64,000 bases of DNA from Rhizobium oryzicola (GCF_030504645.1 NZ_JAUKWQ010000013.1:81822-145821); one strand, 5' to 3'; shown: positions 26,678-36,507, counted from the stretch's first letter. Notes: generated by a model not told the origin, from the sequence alone. Program-made: numbers and translations.

Positions 26678-27910
26678 TTACGAAAGCTCCTTGAACAACA
26701 CACTCTGGTCGGTGAGATAACGCGCGAAAATTGGCAGGCTTGCGCCACCGATCGCACGGGCCTGGGCGCCGACCGCGCCCTCGATGATATCGGGAATGAT
26801 GACTCCCTGAAGGTCGAGTTTTGCGACCGACTGTATCGTTGCCGCCACGATGCGCTTGCGAATCTCCGGCGGAAAACCGCCATCGATGACGGCAGCCCCG
26901 AAATCGATCACAGACACTGTGGCAACAATCGCCTGTGCCAGCGCATCAGCGGTATCACGTATCCAGACCTCCAAGGGATCGCCGAAATCGATCCACTCAT
27001 CTGCGGAATACCATAGAGGCTCGGGATCGATGCCTCTTTCCTTAAGAAGTCGCTCCAGAACAAAGATCGAGGCGATATCGAGAAGCTGGCGGTTCTCACC
27101 GTTTGGCCCGCGCACCGGCAGCGGCGCAAGCGCGCCTGCAGTTCCCGTTCGTCCGTAGAAGATCGAGGAATTCAGAACGATGCCACCGCCGATAAACGAA
27201 CCGATGAAGAAGTAGACGAAATCAGGATAAGAGGGGCCAACCCCGAAAACGAGTTCCGCGCCGCAGGCGCTGGTCGCGTCGTTCTGGAGATAGACGGCAT
27301 GGCGCACCCGCTCGACAATTTCGCCCTGCAGATCGAAATTGCGCCAGACATCCATAGCCCCCGGCGGAGCCCCCACTTCCTCGGCCCAGTTCCAGAGTTC
27401 GAAGGGGGCTGCGATGCCAACACCTGCGATCCGGGCAAGCTGCTCCTCGGACATCTGCGCTTCCAGCGCCTGGATACCGGATAGAATGATTTCGATGATC
27501 TGCTGTGGCTGCGGATAGGCATAGGTCCGCCGCACCTGAGCGCGAATCGTGCCGACAAAATCCATCAGCACCACATCCGCGCTACGGCGACCGATCTTCA
27601 CACCGAAGGAATAGACTGCGTCCGGGTTGAGGCGCATGGGCACAGAAGGCTGCCCCACCTTTCCCCGTACAGGCTCGCCGCGCAGGAGCAGACCGTCTTT
27701 CTCAAGGGAACGCATAATGACGGAGACCGTCTGTGCCGACAAACCGCTGAGACGTGTGATCTCGGCCTTTGACAGGGAACCGTGCAGACGCACCAACGAG
27801 AGCACGAGTCGCTCGTTGTACGCGCGCACCCGCACCTGGTTTGAACCGCCGGCAAGCCCGACGATAGGGGGCGTGGACGCTCCCTCTGATGAATTCTGGT
27901 CCGTGGTCAT
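26678..27910 (-). CDS. frcR: ROK-family transcriptional regulator of the frc system
   Basis: 410 residues: N-terminal MarR-like winged helix (about 25-90, LSKAEITRLSGLSAQTVSVI) and a ROK/sugar-kinase-like domain with FIGGGIVLNSSIFYG and LQNDATSACGAE. The zinc CxCGxxGC motif of ROK kinases is not apparent, consistent with a repressor that binds sugar. I chose ATG 27910 because GGAGGGG precedes it by five bases; a TTG five codons upstream is in frame. It is divergent from frcBCA, the arrangement described for frcR in Sinorhizobium. Confidence 0.85.
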   Translation of the reverse strand: MTTDQNSSEGASTPPIVGLAGGSNQVRVRAYNERLVLSLVRLHGSLSKAEITRLSGLSAQTVSVIMRSLEKDGLLLRGEPVRGKVGQPSVPMRLNPDAVYSFGVKIGRRSADVVLMDFVGTIRAQVRRTYAYPQPQQIIEIILSGIQALEAQMSEEQLARIAGVGIAAPFELWNWAEEVGAPPGAMDVWRNFDLQGEIVERVRHAVYLQNDATSACGAELVFGVGPSYPDFVYFFIGSFIGGGIVLNSSIFYGRTGTAGALAPLPVRGPNGENRQLLDIASIFVLERLLKERGIDPEPLWYSADEWIDFGDPLEVWIRDTADALAQAIVATVSVIDFGAAVIDGGFPPEIRKRIVAATIQSVAKLDLQGVIIPDIIEGAVGAQARAIGGASLPIFARYLTDQSVLFKELS

Positions 27911-27955
27911 GGCTACCCCTCCCAAGGGTCCTCCGGTTGGGAAAGTAGCGACCGC

Positions 27956-28012
27956 GAATTAATAAATCAATCGGAATTAATTATTGACAGGTTCCATGCT
28001 TTTCCGCTTAAT
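27956..28012 (+). promoter_or_regulatory. frcBCA promoter with direct repeats
   Basis: TTGACA (27984-27989), a 17-base spacer and CTTAAT (28007-28012) form a good promoter. Two copies of GAATTAAT (27956-27963, 27974-27981), 18 bases apart, lie just upstream in an AT-rich patch and may be the ROK regulator's operator. About 108 bases of leader with a GGCGC/GCGCC hairpin separate it from frcB. Confidence 0.55.
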
Positions 28013-28119
28013 GGGCCTCGCGAGGGGCAGGCGGCTTGGAGGAGGCGCTGGTCACCAACCAGTCGGCGCCCCGTGAAATCCGTGAATCCGGATGACCTTG
28101 TGACCCTGGGAGGATCTTT

Positions 28120-29145
28120 ATGAAGAAATCTGTTCTGACTGCAGCATTCGGCGCGCTCGTACTCGGCGTAGCCTTCGCTGCACCGGCTTCCGCTGCCGGC
28201 GTATCTGCCTGCCTCATCACCAAGACGGACACCAACCCCTTCTTCGTGAAAATGAAGGAAGGCGCGACCGCCAAGGCCAAGGAACTGGGCGTGACGCTGA
28301 AGTCCTACGCCGGCAAGATCGATGGCGATAGCGAAAGCCAGGTTGCCGCGATCGAAACCTGCATCGCCGATGGCGCCAAGGGTATCCTTCTGACCGCGTC
28401 CGACACCAAGGGTATCGTTCCGGCCGTCAAGCAGGCCCGTGATGCTGGCCTGCTAGTGATCGCGCTCGACACGCCGCTCGATCCGATCGATGCCGCCGAC
28501 GCCACCTTCGCGACCGATAACCTCCTCGCCGGCAAGCTGATCGGCCAGTGGGCTGCCGCAACGCTGGGCGACAAGGCAAAGGATGCCAAGGTTGCCTTCC
28601 TCGACCTGACACCGGCTCAGCCGTCTGTTGACGTCATGCGCGACCAGGGCTTCATGATCGGCTTCGGCATCGACCCGAAGGACCCGAACAAGATCGGCGA
28701 CGAAACCGATCCGCGCATCGTTGGCCATGACATCACCAACGGTAACGAAGAAGGCGGCCGTACGGCCATGGAAAACCTTCTCCAGAAGAACCCGAACATC
28801 AACGTCGTTCACACCATCAACGAGCCGGCTGCCGCTGGCGCTTACGAAGCCCTCAAGGCTGTCGGCAAGCAGAAGGACGTGCTGATCGTGTCCGTCGACG
28901 GCGGCTGCCCGGGCGTCAAGAACGTCAAGGAAGGCGTGATCGGTGCGACCTCGCAGCAGTATCCGCTGCTGATGGCTTCCAAGGGTATCGAAGCGATTGC
29001 CGCTTTCGCTAAGGATGGCACGAAGCCGAAGCCGACCGAAGGCAAGAACTTCTTCGACACCGGCGTTTCGCTGGTGACCGACAAGCCCGCCAAGGGCGTA
29101 CCGTCGATCGACACCAAGGACGGCACTGCCAAGTGCTGGGGTTGA
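28120..29145 (+). CDS. frcB: Fructose-type sugar ABC transporter, periplasmic binding protein
   Basis: 341 residues, the length of FrcB in Sinorhizobium. It has a signal peptide (about 1-26, ending ASAAG) and a periplasmic-binding-protein-1-like two-lobed domain. ITKTDTNPFFVKMKEG lies at the N-terminal ligand cleft, with DTPLDPIDA and VSVDGGCPGVKNV further on. The strong GGGAGGA ribosome binding site and following attenuating terminator fit high expression of the binding protein. FrcB of the family binds fructose, mannose and ribose; the substrate here is inferred. Confidence 0.9.
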   Translation: MKKSVLTAAFGALVLGVAFAAPASAAGVSACLITKTDTNPFFVKMKEGATAKAKELGVTLKSYAGKIDGDSESQVAAIETCIADGAKGILLTASDTKGIVPAVKQARDAGLLVIALDTPLDPIDAADATFATDNLLAGKLIGQWAAATLGDKAKDAKVAFLDLTPAQPSVDVMRDQGFMIGFGIDPKDPNKIGDETDPRIVGHDITNGNEEGGRTAMENLLQKNPNINVVHTINEPAAAGAYEALKAVGKQKDVLIVSVDGGCPGVKNVKEGVIGATSQQYPLLMASKGIEAIAAFAKDGTKPKPTEGKNFFDTGVSLVTDKPAKGVPSIDTKDGTAKCWG

Positions 29146-29169
29146 TCGCCTGAAAGTGTAAAGAAGCTG

Positions 29170-29195
29170 AAAGGGCGGCCAACGCCGCCCTTTTT
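29170..29195 (+). terminator. Intercistronic terminator after frcB
   Basis: GGGCGGC/GCCGCCC stem with a CAAC loop, flanked by AAA and TTTTT, a textbook rho-independent terminator 24 bases after the frcB stop. Because frcC and frcA lie downstream without an obvious new promoter, partial readthrough probably sets a higher FrcB than FrcCA level. Confidence 0.85.
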
Positions 29196-29318
29196 CACAA
29201 ACGGCATCCGCCGCGTTCGCGGCAAAGCCTTTGCAAGATCCTGAACGAACGCCGGCCCGCATGATGCGAAACGAGCCGGCCCTCACATCCTCGGGAGAGG
29301 CATACGGGAGGATTACCA

Positions 29319-30400
29319 ATGAGCGAGCCGCAAGCCGCCAAAACGCCCCATCTTGAATATGAAAAAGTCCTTTCGGGCAGCTCGACGCAGGTCGCGCAGT
29401 TCGACACCAACGACAAGACTCCGATCCAGAAATTTCAGCACTTCCTGCATGGCAGCCCGGCGGCGGTTCCTCTGATCGTCCTGCTGCTGTCCGTGATCGT
29501 GTTCGGCTCGATTCTTGGCACCAAGTTCTTTTCTGCCTTTTCGCTGACACTCATTTTGCAACAGGTGGCCATCACCGGCATCATCGGCGCGGCACAGACG
29601 CTGGTCATCCTGACCGCAGGTATCGATCTCTCGGTCGGTGCCATCATGGTTCTCTCTTCGGTTGTCATGGGTCAGTTTGCCATTCACTACGGCATCCCCA
29701 CACCGCTGGCGATCCTGTGCGGATTTGCGGTTGGCGCCATCTGCGGCCTGATCAACGGCTTCCTGATCGCCCGGGTAAAACTGCCGCCCTTTATCGTCAC
29801 ACTCGGCATGTGGCAGATCGTCCTGGCCTCGAACTTCCTCTATTCGGCCAATGAGACGATCCGCTCGCAGGATCTGGCTGCCAACGCGCAACTGCTGCAG
29901 TTCTTCGGTGATAGCGTGCGCTTTGGCGGCGCGGTCCTGACCTACGGCGTCATCGCCATGGTGTTGCTCGTCGCCCTGCTCTGGTATGTGCTGAACTCTA
30001 CCGCCTGGGGCCGCCACCTCTATGCCGTCGGCGACGACCCGGATGCAGCGGAACTTGCCGGTGTCAACGTCAAGAAGATGCTGATGTCAGTCTATACGCT
30101 GTCCGGCATCATCTGCGCGCTCGGCGGGTGGGCGTTGATCGGCCGTATCGGCTCTGTCTCCCCGACTGCCGGCCAGTTCGCCAATATCGAATCCATCACG
30201 GCTGTGGTGATCGGCGGCCTCTCGCTGTTCGGTGGCCGCGGCTCGATCCTCGGCATGCTGTTCGGCGCGCTGATCGTCGGCGTCTTCCAATTGGGCCTTC
30301 GCCTGATCGGCACCGACCCGCAATGGACATACATGCTGATCGGTCTTCTCATCATCGCCGCTGTTGCGATCGACCAGTGGATCAGAAAGGTAGCAGGCTA

Positions 30401-30401
<1 letters not shown>
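29319..30401 (+). CDS. frcC: Fructose-type sugar ABC transporter permease
   Basis: 360-residue BPD_transp_2 permease with about ten hydrophobic segments after a charged cytoplasmic N-terminus of about 45 residues. It has LTAGIDLSVGAIMVLSSV, FIVTLGMWQI, the EAA-like AVGDDPDAAELAGVNVKK and VIGGLSLFGGRGSILG, all characteristic of RbsC/FrcC. The stop overlaps the frcA start as TAATG. Confidence 0.92.
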
Positions 30402-31177
<776 letters not shown>

Positions 31178-31292
31178 CGAAATGCGGGCCGGTTATTCCC
31201 TTCGGACCAACCGGCCCCCGAACCTGCTGCCGGGGAAACTCCTCCTGAAAGCCCCGGGCAGTGAAGCGGCCGGCAATGGCCATCATCGTCTT

Positions 31293-31393
31293 GGGAGAGT
31301 GACCCGGCGGACCGGCTCGCAAATCACCGGCGTAACGGGTGACAGGCCAATCTTCGTCTCCGGATTGGCTCTTGCGCGTGGGCTCACTCTCCC
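31293..31393. ncRNA. Candidate structured RNA or palindromic intergenic element
   Basis: In the 456-base gap 31178-31633, a 10-base closing stem (GGGAGAGTGA 31293-31302 with TCACTCTCCC 31384-31393) encloses three local hairpins: 31304-31315 (CCGG stem, CGGA loop), 31324-31342 (TCACC/GGTGA) and 31346-31369 (GCCAATC/GATTGGC). The nested multibranch form looks RNA-like. No known family was recognised. It may instead be a rhizobial palindromic intergenic repeat of the RIME kind. A GGGCCGGTT/AACCGGCCC hairpin at 31186-31217 probably ends frcA transcription. Confidence 0.4.
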
Positions 31394-31633
31394 GGCTCTT
31401 TTTGAGCTCCCTCCCAATCCGGGGCAGGACCAGTAACATTTTTGTCGCCCTTACCGGGCATTTTTCCTTTCTTCTCATTTGCCAAGCTTTCGCCGCGTTT
31501 TCCGGTTGAAAATTGGTAGTTCTCCGATAAGTGAGAATCAGGCTTTATACGCCTGTCCTGCCGGGACTTTCTCTCCCCATAACCGTCTATCCGGACCTGA
31601 CGGCCCGGACGCTACCATGTTCGGAATCAAGTC

Positions 31634-33487
31634 GTGACCATCGAGAATTCGAATGGCGCGCGGAAGCTATCGGCTTCGCTCGCGCATGTTCATGCCGCAG
31701 GCTGGGGAAAAGGCCTGTCGATCCTGACCCGTATCACTGTCATGGCGCTTCGCCATCCCTGGCAGTCGGCGGCCGCCATCGGTGCAACCTTCATCGCCTC
31801 GGCATTTCAGCTGATGATACCCCAGCTTTTGGGGCGCGCGGTGGATGAAGCGCAGGGTATCACGAATGGCGGGTCAGCCGCCGCGGTTGCCCAGGATGCG
31901 CTGCTGGCGACAGCGCTGCTGCTGCTCGGTGCCAGCATCCTGCGCGGCCTCTTCACCATGGTGCAGAACTATTATAGCGAAGCCGTCGGCCACCACATCG
32001 GCTATGAGCTGCGGCTTGCGTGCTATGAGAAGATCCAGCGCCTCTCCTTCAGCTTTCACGACGGCGTCCATTCCGGCGATCTCATCACGATAGTGCTGCT
32101 CGACCTCGAAGGCGTGCGCATGTATTTCTCCACGGCCTTCGTGCGCCTGTTCTTCCTCTCCGTGCTGATCGGCATTGGCGCTTATCTGATGATCTCGACC
32201 GATCTGGTGCTGGGTCTATTGGCGCTGAGCTTCGTTCCCTTCGTCGGTTGGCGGTCGTCCGTGACGCAGCTCCGGCTGCGCGCCACCTGGCTCGACCTGC
32301 AGGAACGCCTGCAGGTGCTGACACGGGTCATGGAAGAAAACCTCGGCGGCATCCGCGTCGTGCGCGCCTTTGCGGCGCAGGATCATGAGATGGACAAGTT
32401 CGAGGCCGCCTCGCGCAACGCCCTCAACCTCGCCCATCAGCGCGTCGGCATCCGCGTGGCCAATACCAGCGCCATGACGTTCTCCTTCTTCGCCGCCATG
32501 GGCCTCGTGCTGTGGGTTGGCGGCGGCAAGGTGATGAGCGGCGAAATCACAGTGGGCACACTGGCGTCTTTCCTCACCTTCATGACCATTCTGCAAATGC
32601 CGGTGCGCCAGCTTGGCCTGATGGTCAACGCCTTCGCTCGTGCCTCCACCTGCGGTGCCCGCCTGTTCGGTCTGCTGGATCTTGAAATCGCCGTCCGCGA
32701 CGATGAAAAGGCTGCCGACCTGACGGTTACCGAAGGCACGCTGCGCTTCAACAATGTCAGCTTCGCCTATCCCTCCGCTCCCGAGCAAAACGTCCTTCAG
32801 GATGTCAACTTTGAAGCACGACGTGGGGAGACAATCGGTATCGTCGGACCACCCGGTTCCGGCAAATCGACGCTCGCGCATCTCATTCCGCGCTTCTACG
32901 ATGTGACGGGCGGCAGCATTACCATCGACGGGCAGGATATTCGCAAGATTCGCCTGAAATCACTGCGCCGCTCTGTGGTGGTCGTTCAACAGGACTCCTT
33001 CCTGTTCACGACGACCATCGAAAACAACATCGCCTATGGCGACCCTTGGGCCAAGGAACAGAACATCGCGCGAGCGAGCGAAAGCGCGCAGCTGCATAAC
33101 TATGTCCTCGGCCTTCCCTCCGCCTACGGCACCGTGGTCGGAGAGCGCGGCGTGTCACTATCCGGTGGTCAACGCCAACGCCTCTCGATCGCGCGTGCCC
33201 TGATGTTGAAGCCGACGGTCATGGTTTTCGATGACTCCACCGCCGCCATTGATGCCGGCACGGAACAGCGCATCCGCAGCGCCATGCGCCGCTATGCCTC
33301 CGATCGTGTCACCATCATCGTGGCACACCGTCTGAGCTCACTGATGCATGCGGACCGCATTCTGTTTATCGAAGGTGGACAGATCGTCGAACAGGGCACG
33401 CATGAAGAACTGTTGGCCATGGGAGGGCGTTACCGGGCACTGTATGATCTGCAGATCCGCCCCGATGACGATGCAATGAGCGCATGA
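31634..33487 (+). CDS. ABC exporter half-transporter, subunit A (degenerate Walker B)
   Basis: 617 residues: six-helix ABC exporter membrane domain (about 30-330) fused to an ATPase domain (about 370-610). Walker A is GPPGSGKST, signature the canonical LSGGQRQR, Walker B MVFDDSTAAID with aspartate where the catalytic glutamate is expected, H-loop IVAHRLS. It pairs with the next gene, whose degeneration is complementary. Start GTG 31634; a six-codon ATG frame (31617-31637) overlaps it as GTGA and may drive translation. The substrate (lipid, drug or peptide) cannot be told. Confidence 0.88.
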   Translation: MTIENSNGARKLSASLAHVHAAGWGKGLSILTRITVMALRHPWQSAAAIGATFIASAFQLMIPQLLGRAVDEAQGITNGGSAAAVAQDALLATALLLLGASILRGLFTMVQNYYSEAVGHHIGYELRLACYEKIQRLSFSFHDGVHSGDLITIVLLDLEGVRMYFSTAFVRLFFLSVLIGIGAYLMISTDLVLGLLALSFVPFVGWRSSVTQLRLRATWLDLQERLQVLTRVMEENLGGIRVVRAFAAQDHEMDKFEAASRNALNLAHQRVGIRVANTSAMTFSFFAAMGLVLWVGGGKVMSGEITVGTLASFLTFMTILQMPVRQLGLMVNAFARASTCGARLFGLLDLEIAVRDDEKAADLTVTEGTLRFNNVSFAYPSAPEQNVLQDVNFEARRGETIGIVGPPGSGKSTLAHLIPRFYDVTGGSITIDGQDIRKIRLKSLRRSVVVVQQDSFLFTTTIENNIAYGDPWAKEQNIARASESAQLHNYVLGLPSAYGTVVGERGVSLSGGQRQRLSIARALMLKPTVMVFDDSTAAIDAGTEQRIRSAMRRYASDRVTIIVAHRLSSLMHADRILFIEGGQIVEQGTHEELLAMGGRYRALYDLQIRPDDDAMSA

Positions 33488-33501
33488 GGGAGGACACTGT
33501 C

Positions 33502-35400
33502 ATGGCCGAGGAGCTGGAAACGGAACGCGCCGATGTGCGCGAAGATGGCCGCCGCCCGCCCCGCGCGGTGGTCGGCTCGCACCGCATTGAAGAGGAAATC
33601 TTCGGCAAGGTGTTCGACAAAAACATCGTCAGCCGGATCTGGGCCTTTGTGGACCCTTACAAGACCAAGGTGATGTGGGCTGTGGTCGCAGTCCTCATCT
33701 TCACCGCCATGCAGCTCTTGATCCCGCTCATCATCCGCTACGCCATCGACCATGGCATGCAGACCGGTGGCAACCACTCGGCACTGGTCTATGCCATTGG
33801 TGCGTTCCTTGCGGCGATCTCCGTGAATTTTGCGGCGAGCTACGCGCAGGAAACGCTGGTTGGCAATGTCGCGGAAGATGTGCTCTTCGATATCCGCAAG
33901 GCCATGTTCAGCCATCTGCAGCGGGTGTCGCTGTCCTTCATGGACAAGACGGAAGTAGGACGCCTGATGTCGCGCCTGCAGGGCGACGTCAATTCCATGC
34001 AGGAATTCCTGGAAACCTCGGTTCTTTCCGTCGGCGATATCACGCTTTTGATCGGCATCGTGGTCGTGATGCTCTACCTCGATTTCGGCCTTGGCCTGCT
34101 GACGCTCTCCGCCCTGCCGGTGCTGTTCATCGTGCGCATTTTCTGGCTGCCGCGGGCGCGCAAATCCTTCATGGCGGCCCATGAAACCAATTCCATCACC
34201 AGCGGCGCACTGGCGGAAGCCATCCATGGCGTGCGGGCTGTACAGAGCATGAACCGCCAGCCGGTCAATTTCATGCTGTTCGATGAGAAGGCTGGCGCCA
34301 ATCTGCGCACGCATCTGACCGCCGCACGCTATGCGCAGGTAATGGTGCCGATCGTCGATACGCTGACGGGGATTGCCATGGCGCTGGTCATCGTGGTGGG
34401 CGGTGCGCGCGTGCTGGGCCGCGCCCTCGACGTCGGCGTAATGGTCGCCTTCCTTTTCTACATCCAGCGTTTCTTCGACCCCATCCGTTCGCTCACACTG
34501 CAATATTCGGTCATGCAGCGCGCCATGGCTTCCGGCCAGCGGCTGACCGATGTGCTCGACGTGAAGGTGGATATCAAGGATGCGCCGAATGCCAAGGTTC
34601 TGCCTGCGGACATGGACGGCTCGGTGGAGTTCCGCGATGTCGTGTTTGGCTATAACCCGAAGCATCCGGTCCTGAAGAATGTAAGCTTCAAGGTCAATCC
34701 GGGCGAGACAGTCGCTCTCGTTGGCCCCACGGGCTCCGGCAAGTCCAGCTGCATGTCGCTGATCCATCGCTTCTACGATGTGCAGCAGGGACAGGTGCTG
34801 GTGGGCGGCCATGACGTGCGAGACCTGACGCAGGATTCGCTCGGTCGTCAGATCGCCATGGTCTTACAGGAACCCTTCCTGTTTACCGGCAGCGTGTTTG
34901 AGAACATCCGCTACCAGCGCACCGATGCGACCCGTGAGCAGGTCATCGAAGCGGCAAAAGCCGTCGGCGCACATGATTTCATCATGCGTCTGCCTGACGG
35001 TTATGACAGCATCTTGGGACAGCGCGGTGGCAATCTCTCGCTCGGACAGCGGCAGCTGATCAGCTTCGCACGCGCCCTGGTGGCTGATGCGAAAATCCTC
35101 GTTCTGGACGAGGCAACCGCCAATATCGACAGCTACACGGAAATGCTGATTCAGAAGGCGTTGGTGAAACTGCTGGAAGGCAGAACGGGCCTCGTGATTG
35201 CCCACCGTCTGGCCACCATCCGCGAAGCTGATCGCATCATCGTCCTGCAGAACGGCGAACTGGTCGAAAGCGGCAACCACGCAGAACTCATGAGGAATGA
35301 AAAACTCTACGCCAAGCTCTACAACCTCAACTACGCGTCCTTCGACGACATCCCTGATCAGCTAGTCGAGGAAGCAGCGTCCACATCGTCCCGAACCTGA
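33502..35400 (+). CDS. ABC exporter half-transporter, subunit B (non-canonical signature)
   Basis: 632 residues from the chosen ATG 33502, preceded by GGGAGGA at a good distance; an ATG at 33484 overlapping the subunit A stop is an alternative. The membrane domain spans about 45-340 and the ATPase domain about 380-600. Walker A is GPTGSGKSS, Walker B the canonical ILVLDEATANID, but the signature is LSLGQ instead of LSGGQ. Together with subunit A one ATP site is fully canonical and the other degenerate, the pattern of heterodimeric exporters. Translationally linked to subunit A. Confidence 0.88.
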   Translation: MAEELETERADVREDGRRPPRAVVGSHRIEEEIFGKVFDKNIVSRIWAFVDPYKTKVMWAVVAVLIFTAMQLLIPLIIRYAIDHGMQTGGNHSALVYAIGAFLAAISVNFAASYAQETLVGNVAEDVLFDIRKAMFSHLQRVSLSFMDKTEVGRLMSRLQGDVNSMQEFLETSVLSVGDITLLIGIVVVMLYLDFGLGLLTLSALPVLFIVRIFWLPRARKSFMAAHETNSITSGALAEAIHGVRAVQSMNRQPVNFMLFDEKAGANLRTHLTAARYAQVMVPIVDTLTGIAMALVIVVGGARVLGRALDVGVMVAFLFYIQRFFDPIRSLTLQYSVMQRAMASGQRLTDVLDVKVDIKDAPNAKVLPADMDGSVEFRDVVFGYNPKHPVLKNVSFKVNPGETVALVGPTGSGKSSCMSLIHRFYDVQQGQVLVGGHDVRDLTQDSLGRQIAMVLQEPFLFTGSVFENIRYQRTDATREQVIEAAKAVGAHDFIMRLPDGYDSILGQRGGNLSLGQRQLISFARALVADAKILVLDEATANIDSYTEMLIQKALVKLLEGRTGLVIAHRLATIREADRIIVLQNGELVESGNHAELMRNEKLYAKLYNLNYASFDDIPDQLVEEAASTSSRT

Positions 35401-35453
35401 GCTGGAACTCGCTCTTGTCGCCCGCGTTTGCTTTCGAAAGAAAGGAGACAATC

Positions 35454-35645
35454 ATGGCTCATGACGAAGACAAGCAGGCGCAGAAGGCCGTCGAAAAGGG
35501 CGATGTTCTGGATGCAACTCAGAAAGGAACGCCAGCGGCCGGCCCTCACGCGCGCGAGCAGCTGACGGACCACGACAAGACACCCGGCACCGGATCCCTT
35601 CCGGGCTCCGGGCAAGGCAGCGAAACCGATCCTGGCACGGGCTGA
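35454..35645 (+). CDS. Small, probably disordered hypothetical protein
   Basis: 63 residues rich in Gly, Asp, Glu, Lys and Thr with no hydrophobic core, ending in a GTGSLPGSGQGSETDPGTG repeat-like tail. No family was recognised. I believe it is real because an AAAGGAGA ribosome binding site precedes ATG 35454 and codon use matches the neighbours. Small hydrophilic proteins of this type in rhizobia are often stress-related, but no function can be inferred here. Confidence 0.6.
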   Translation: MAHDEDKQAQKAVEKGDVLDATQKGTPAAGPHAREQLTDHDKTPGTGSLPGSGQGSETDPGTG

Positions 35646-35692
35646 TCGGTAGTCGGCCGATCTCTCTGCGGCACAGTGCCTCTTGTCCTGAA

Positions 35693-35732
35693 ATCCGTCG
35701 AAGGCTAACACCTTCGTAGATAAACGACGGAT
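35693..35732 (+). promoter_or_regulatory. Hairpin abutting the truncated haemoglobin start codon
   Basis: ATCCGTCG (35693-35700) pairs perfectly with CGACGGAT (35725-35732), and inside it AAGG pairs with CCTT, giving a 12-pair hairpin with a 10-base 3' bulge. It ends two bases before the ATG at 35735, and no free ribosome binding site is visible. It could control translation or be a DNA operator. Confidence 0.5.
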
Positions 35733-35734
35733 CC

Positions 35735-36130
35735 ATGATGACGGACGAGACAATCACGCTTTACGAGGCGATCGGTGGCGATGACACGGTGAGAGCGCTG
35801 ACCCGCCGCTTTTACGAGCTGATGGACCAATTGCCGGAAGCGGCACGCTGCCGGGCCATTCACCCCACCGATCTCTCAGGCAGTGAAGCCAAGCTTTACG
35901 ATTACCTCACCGGCTATCTCGGCGGTCCTCCCGTCTATGTCGAGAAATACGGCCACCCCCGGCTTCGCTCGCGTCATTTCGGTGCCCCCATCGGTTCGTC
36001 TGAGCGTGACGAATGGCTGCTCTGCTTCTCACGCGCGATGGAACACACCATCGCCAATCCGAAACTGCGGGAGATCATCTGGGCGCCAATCGAGCGCCTG
36101 GCCCATCATATGCAGAACCGGGAGGAATAA
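35735..36130 (+). CDS. Group II truncated haemoglobin
   Basis: 131-residue trHbII. It shows B10 Tyr27 (FYELM), the proximal haem histidine H81 in LRSRHFGAPIG, the group II tryptophan W94 (G8) in RDEWLLCF and the typical HPRLR stretch. Such globins bind oxygen, nitric oxide or sulfide and protect against nitrosative or oxidative stress. ATG 35738 is an alternative start. The stop overlaps the next gene's ATG as TAATG, with GGGAGGA serving that gene. Confidence 0.92.
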   Translation: MMTDETITLYEAIGGDDTVRALTRRFYELMDQLPEAARCRAIHPTDLSGSEAKLYDYLTGYLGGPPVYVEKYGHPRLRSRHFGAPIGSSERDEWLLCFSRAMEHTIANPKLREIIWAPIERLAHHMQNREE

Positions 36131-36507
36131 TGTCGTCCCCGCAAATGATCTTCCGAGTCCTTCTCCTGCTGGCCGGTCTTCTGGGTGCTGCAGGTGTGGC
36201 ATTGGCCGCAGCGGCAAGTCACGGGGGCGATACACGATTATTGGGATCGGCCTCTGCCATGTGCCTTGCGCATGCACCTGTTCTGCTGGGTCTTTATCTG
36301 GCTCAAAACCGTTTACGAACCGCCCTGCCTGCAGGCCTATTGCTGGGGCTAGGTACACTTCTGTTTACCGCCGACCTCCTGATGCGTCATTTTACTGAGA
36401 ACGGTGCCTTTCCGCTCGCGGCACCCAGCGGGGGCCTTCTGATGATCGGTGGATGGCTGATGCTGGCTCTCGGCGCATTTTTCCCCGTTCAAAATCAAAG
36501 AAACTGA
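36130..36507 (+). CDS. DUF423-type small membrane protein
   Basis: 125 residues with four hydrophobic segments (about 5-30, 40-58, 65-82, 98-118) and the DUF423-like pattern of a short helical bundle. The start is set by the TAATG overlap with the haemoglobin gene and a GGAGGA site. Function of the family is unknown; coupling with a globin may be regional rather than functional. Confidence 0.65.
   Translation: MSSPQMIFRVLLLLAGLLGAAGVALAAAASHGGDTRLLGSASAMCLAHAPVLLGLYLAQNRLRTALPAGLLLGLGTLLFTADLLMRHFTENGAFPLAAPSGGLLMIGGWLMLALGAFFPVQNQRN

Noticed and set aside
28453..29550. 365-codon minus-strand frame
   Set aside because: Antisense to frcB/frcC and crosses the terminator; no family features.
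33430..34812. 460-codon minus-strand frame rich in His and Asp
   Set aside because: Antisense to the ABC exporter subunit B; His/Asp richness reflects codon complement.
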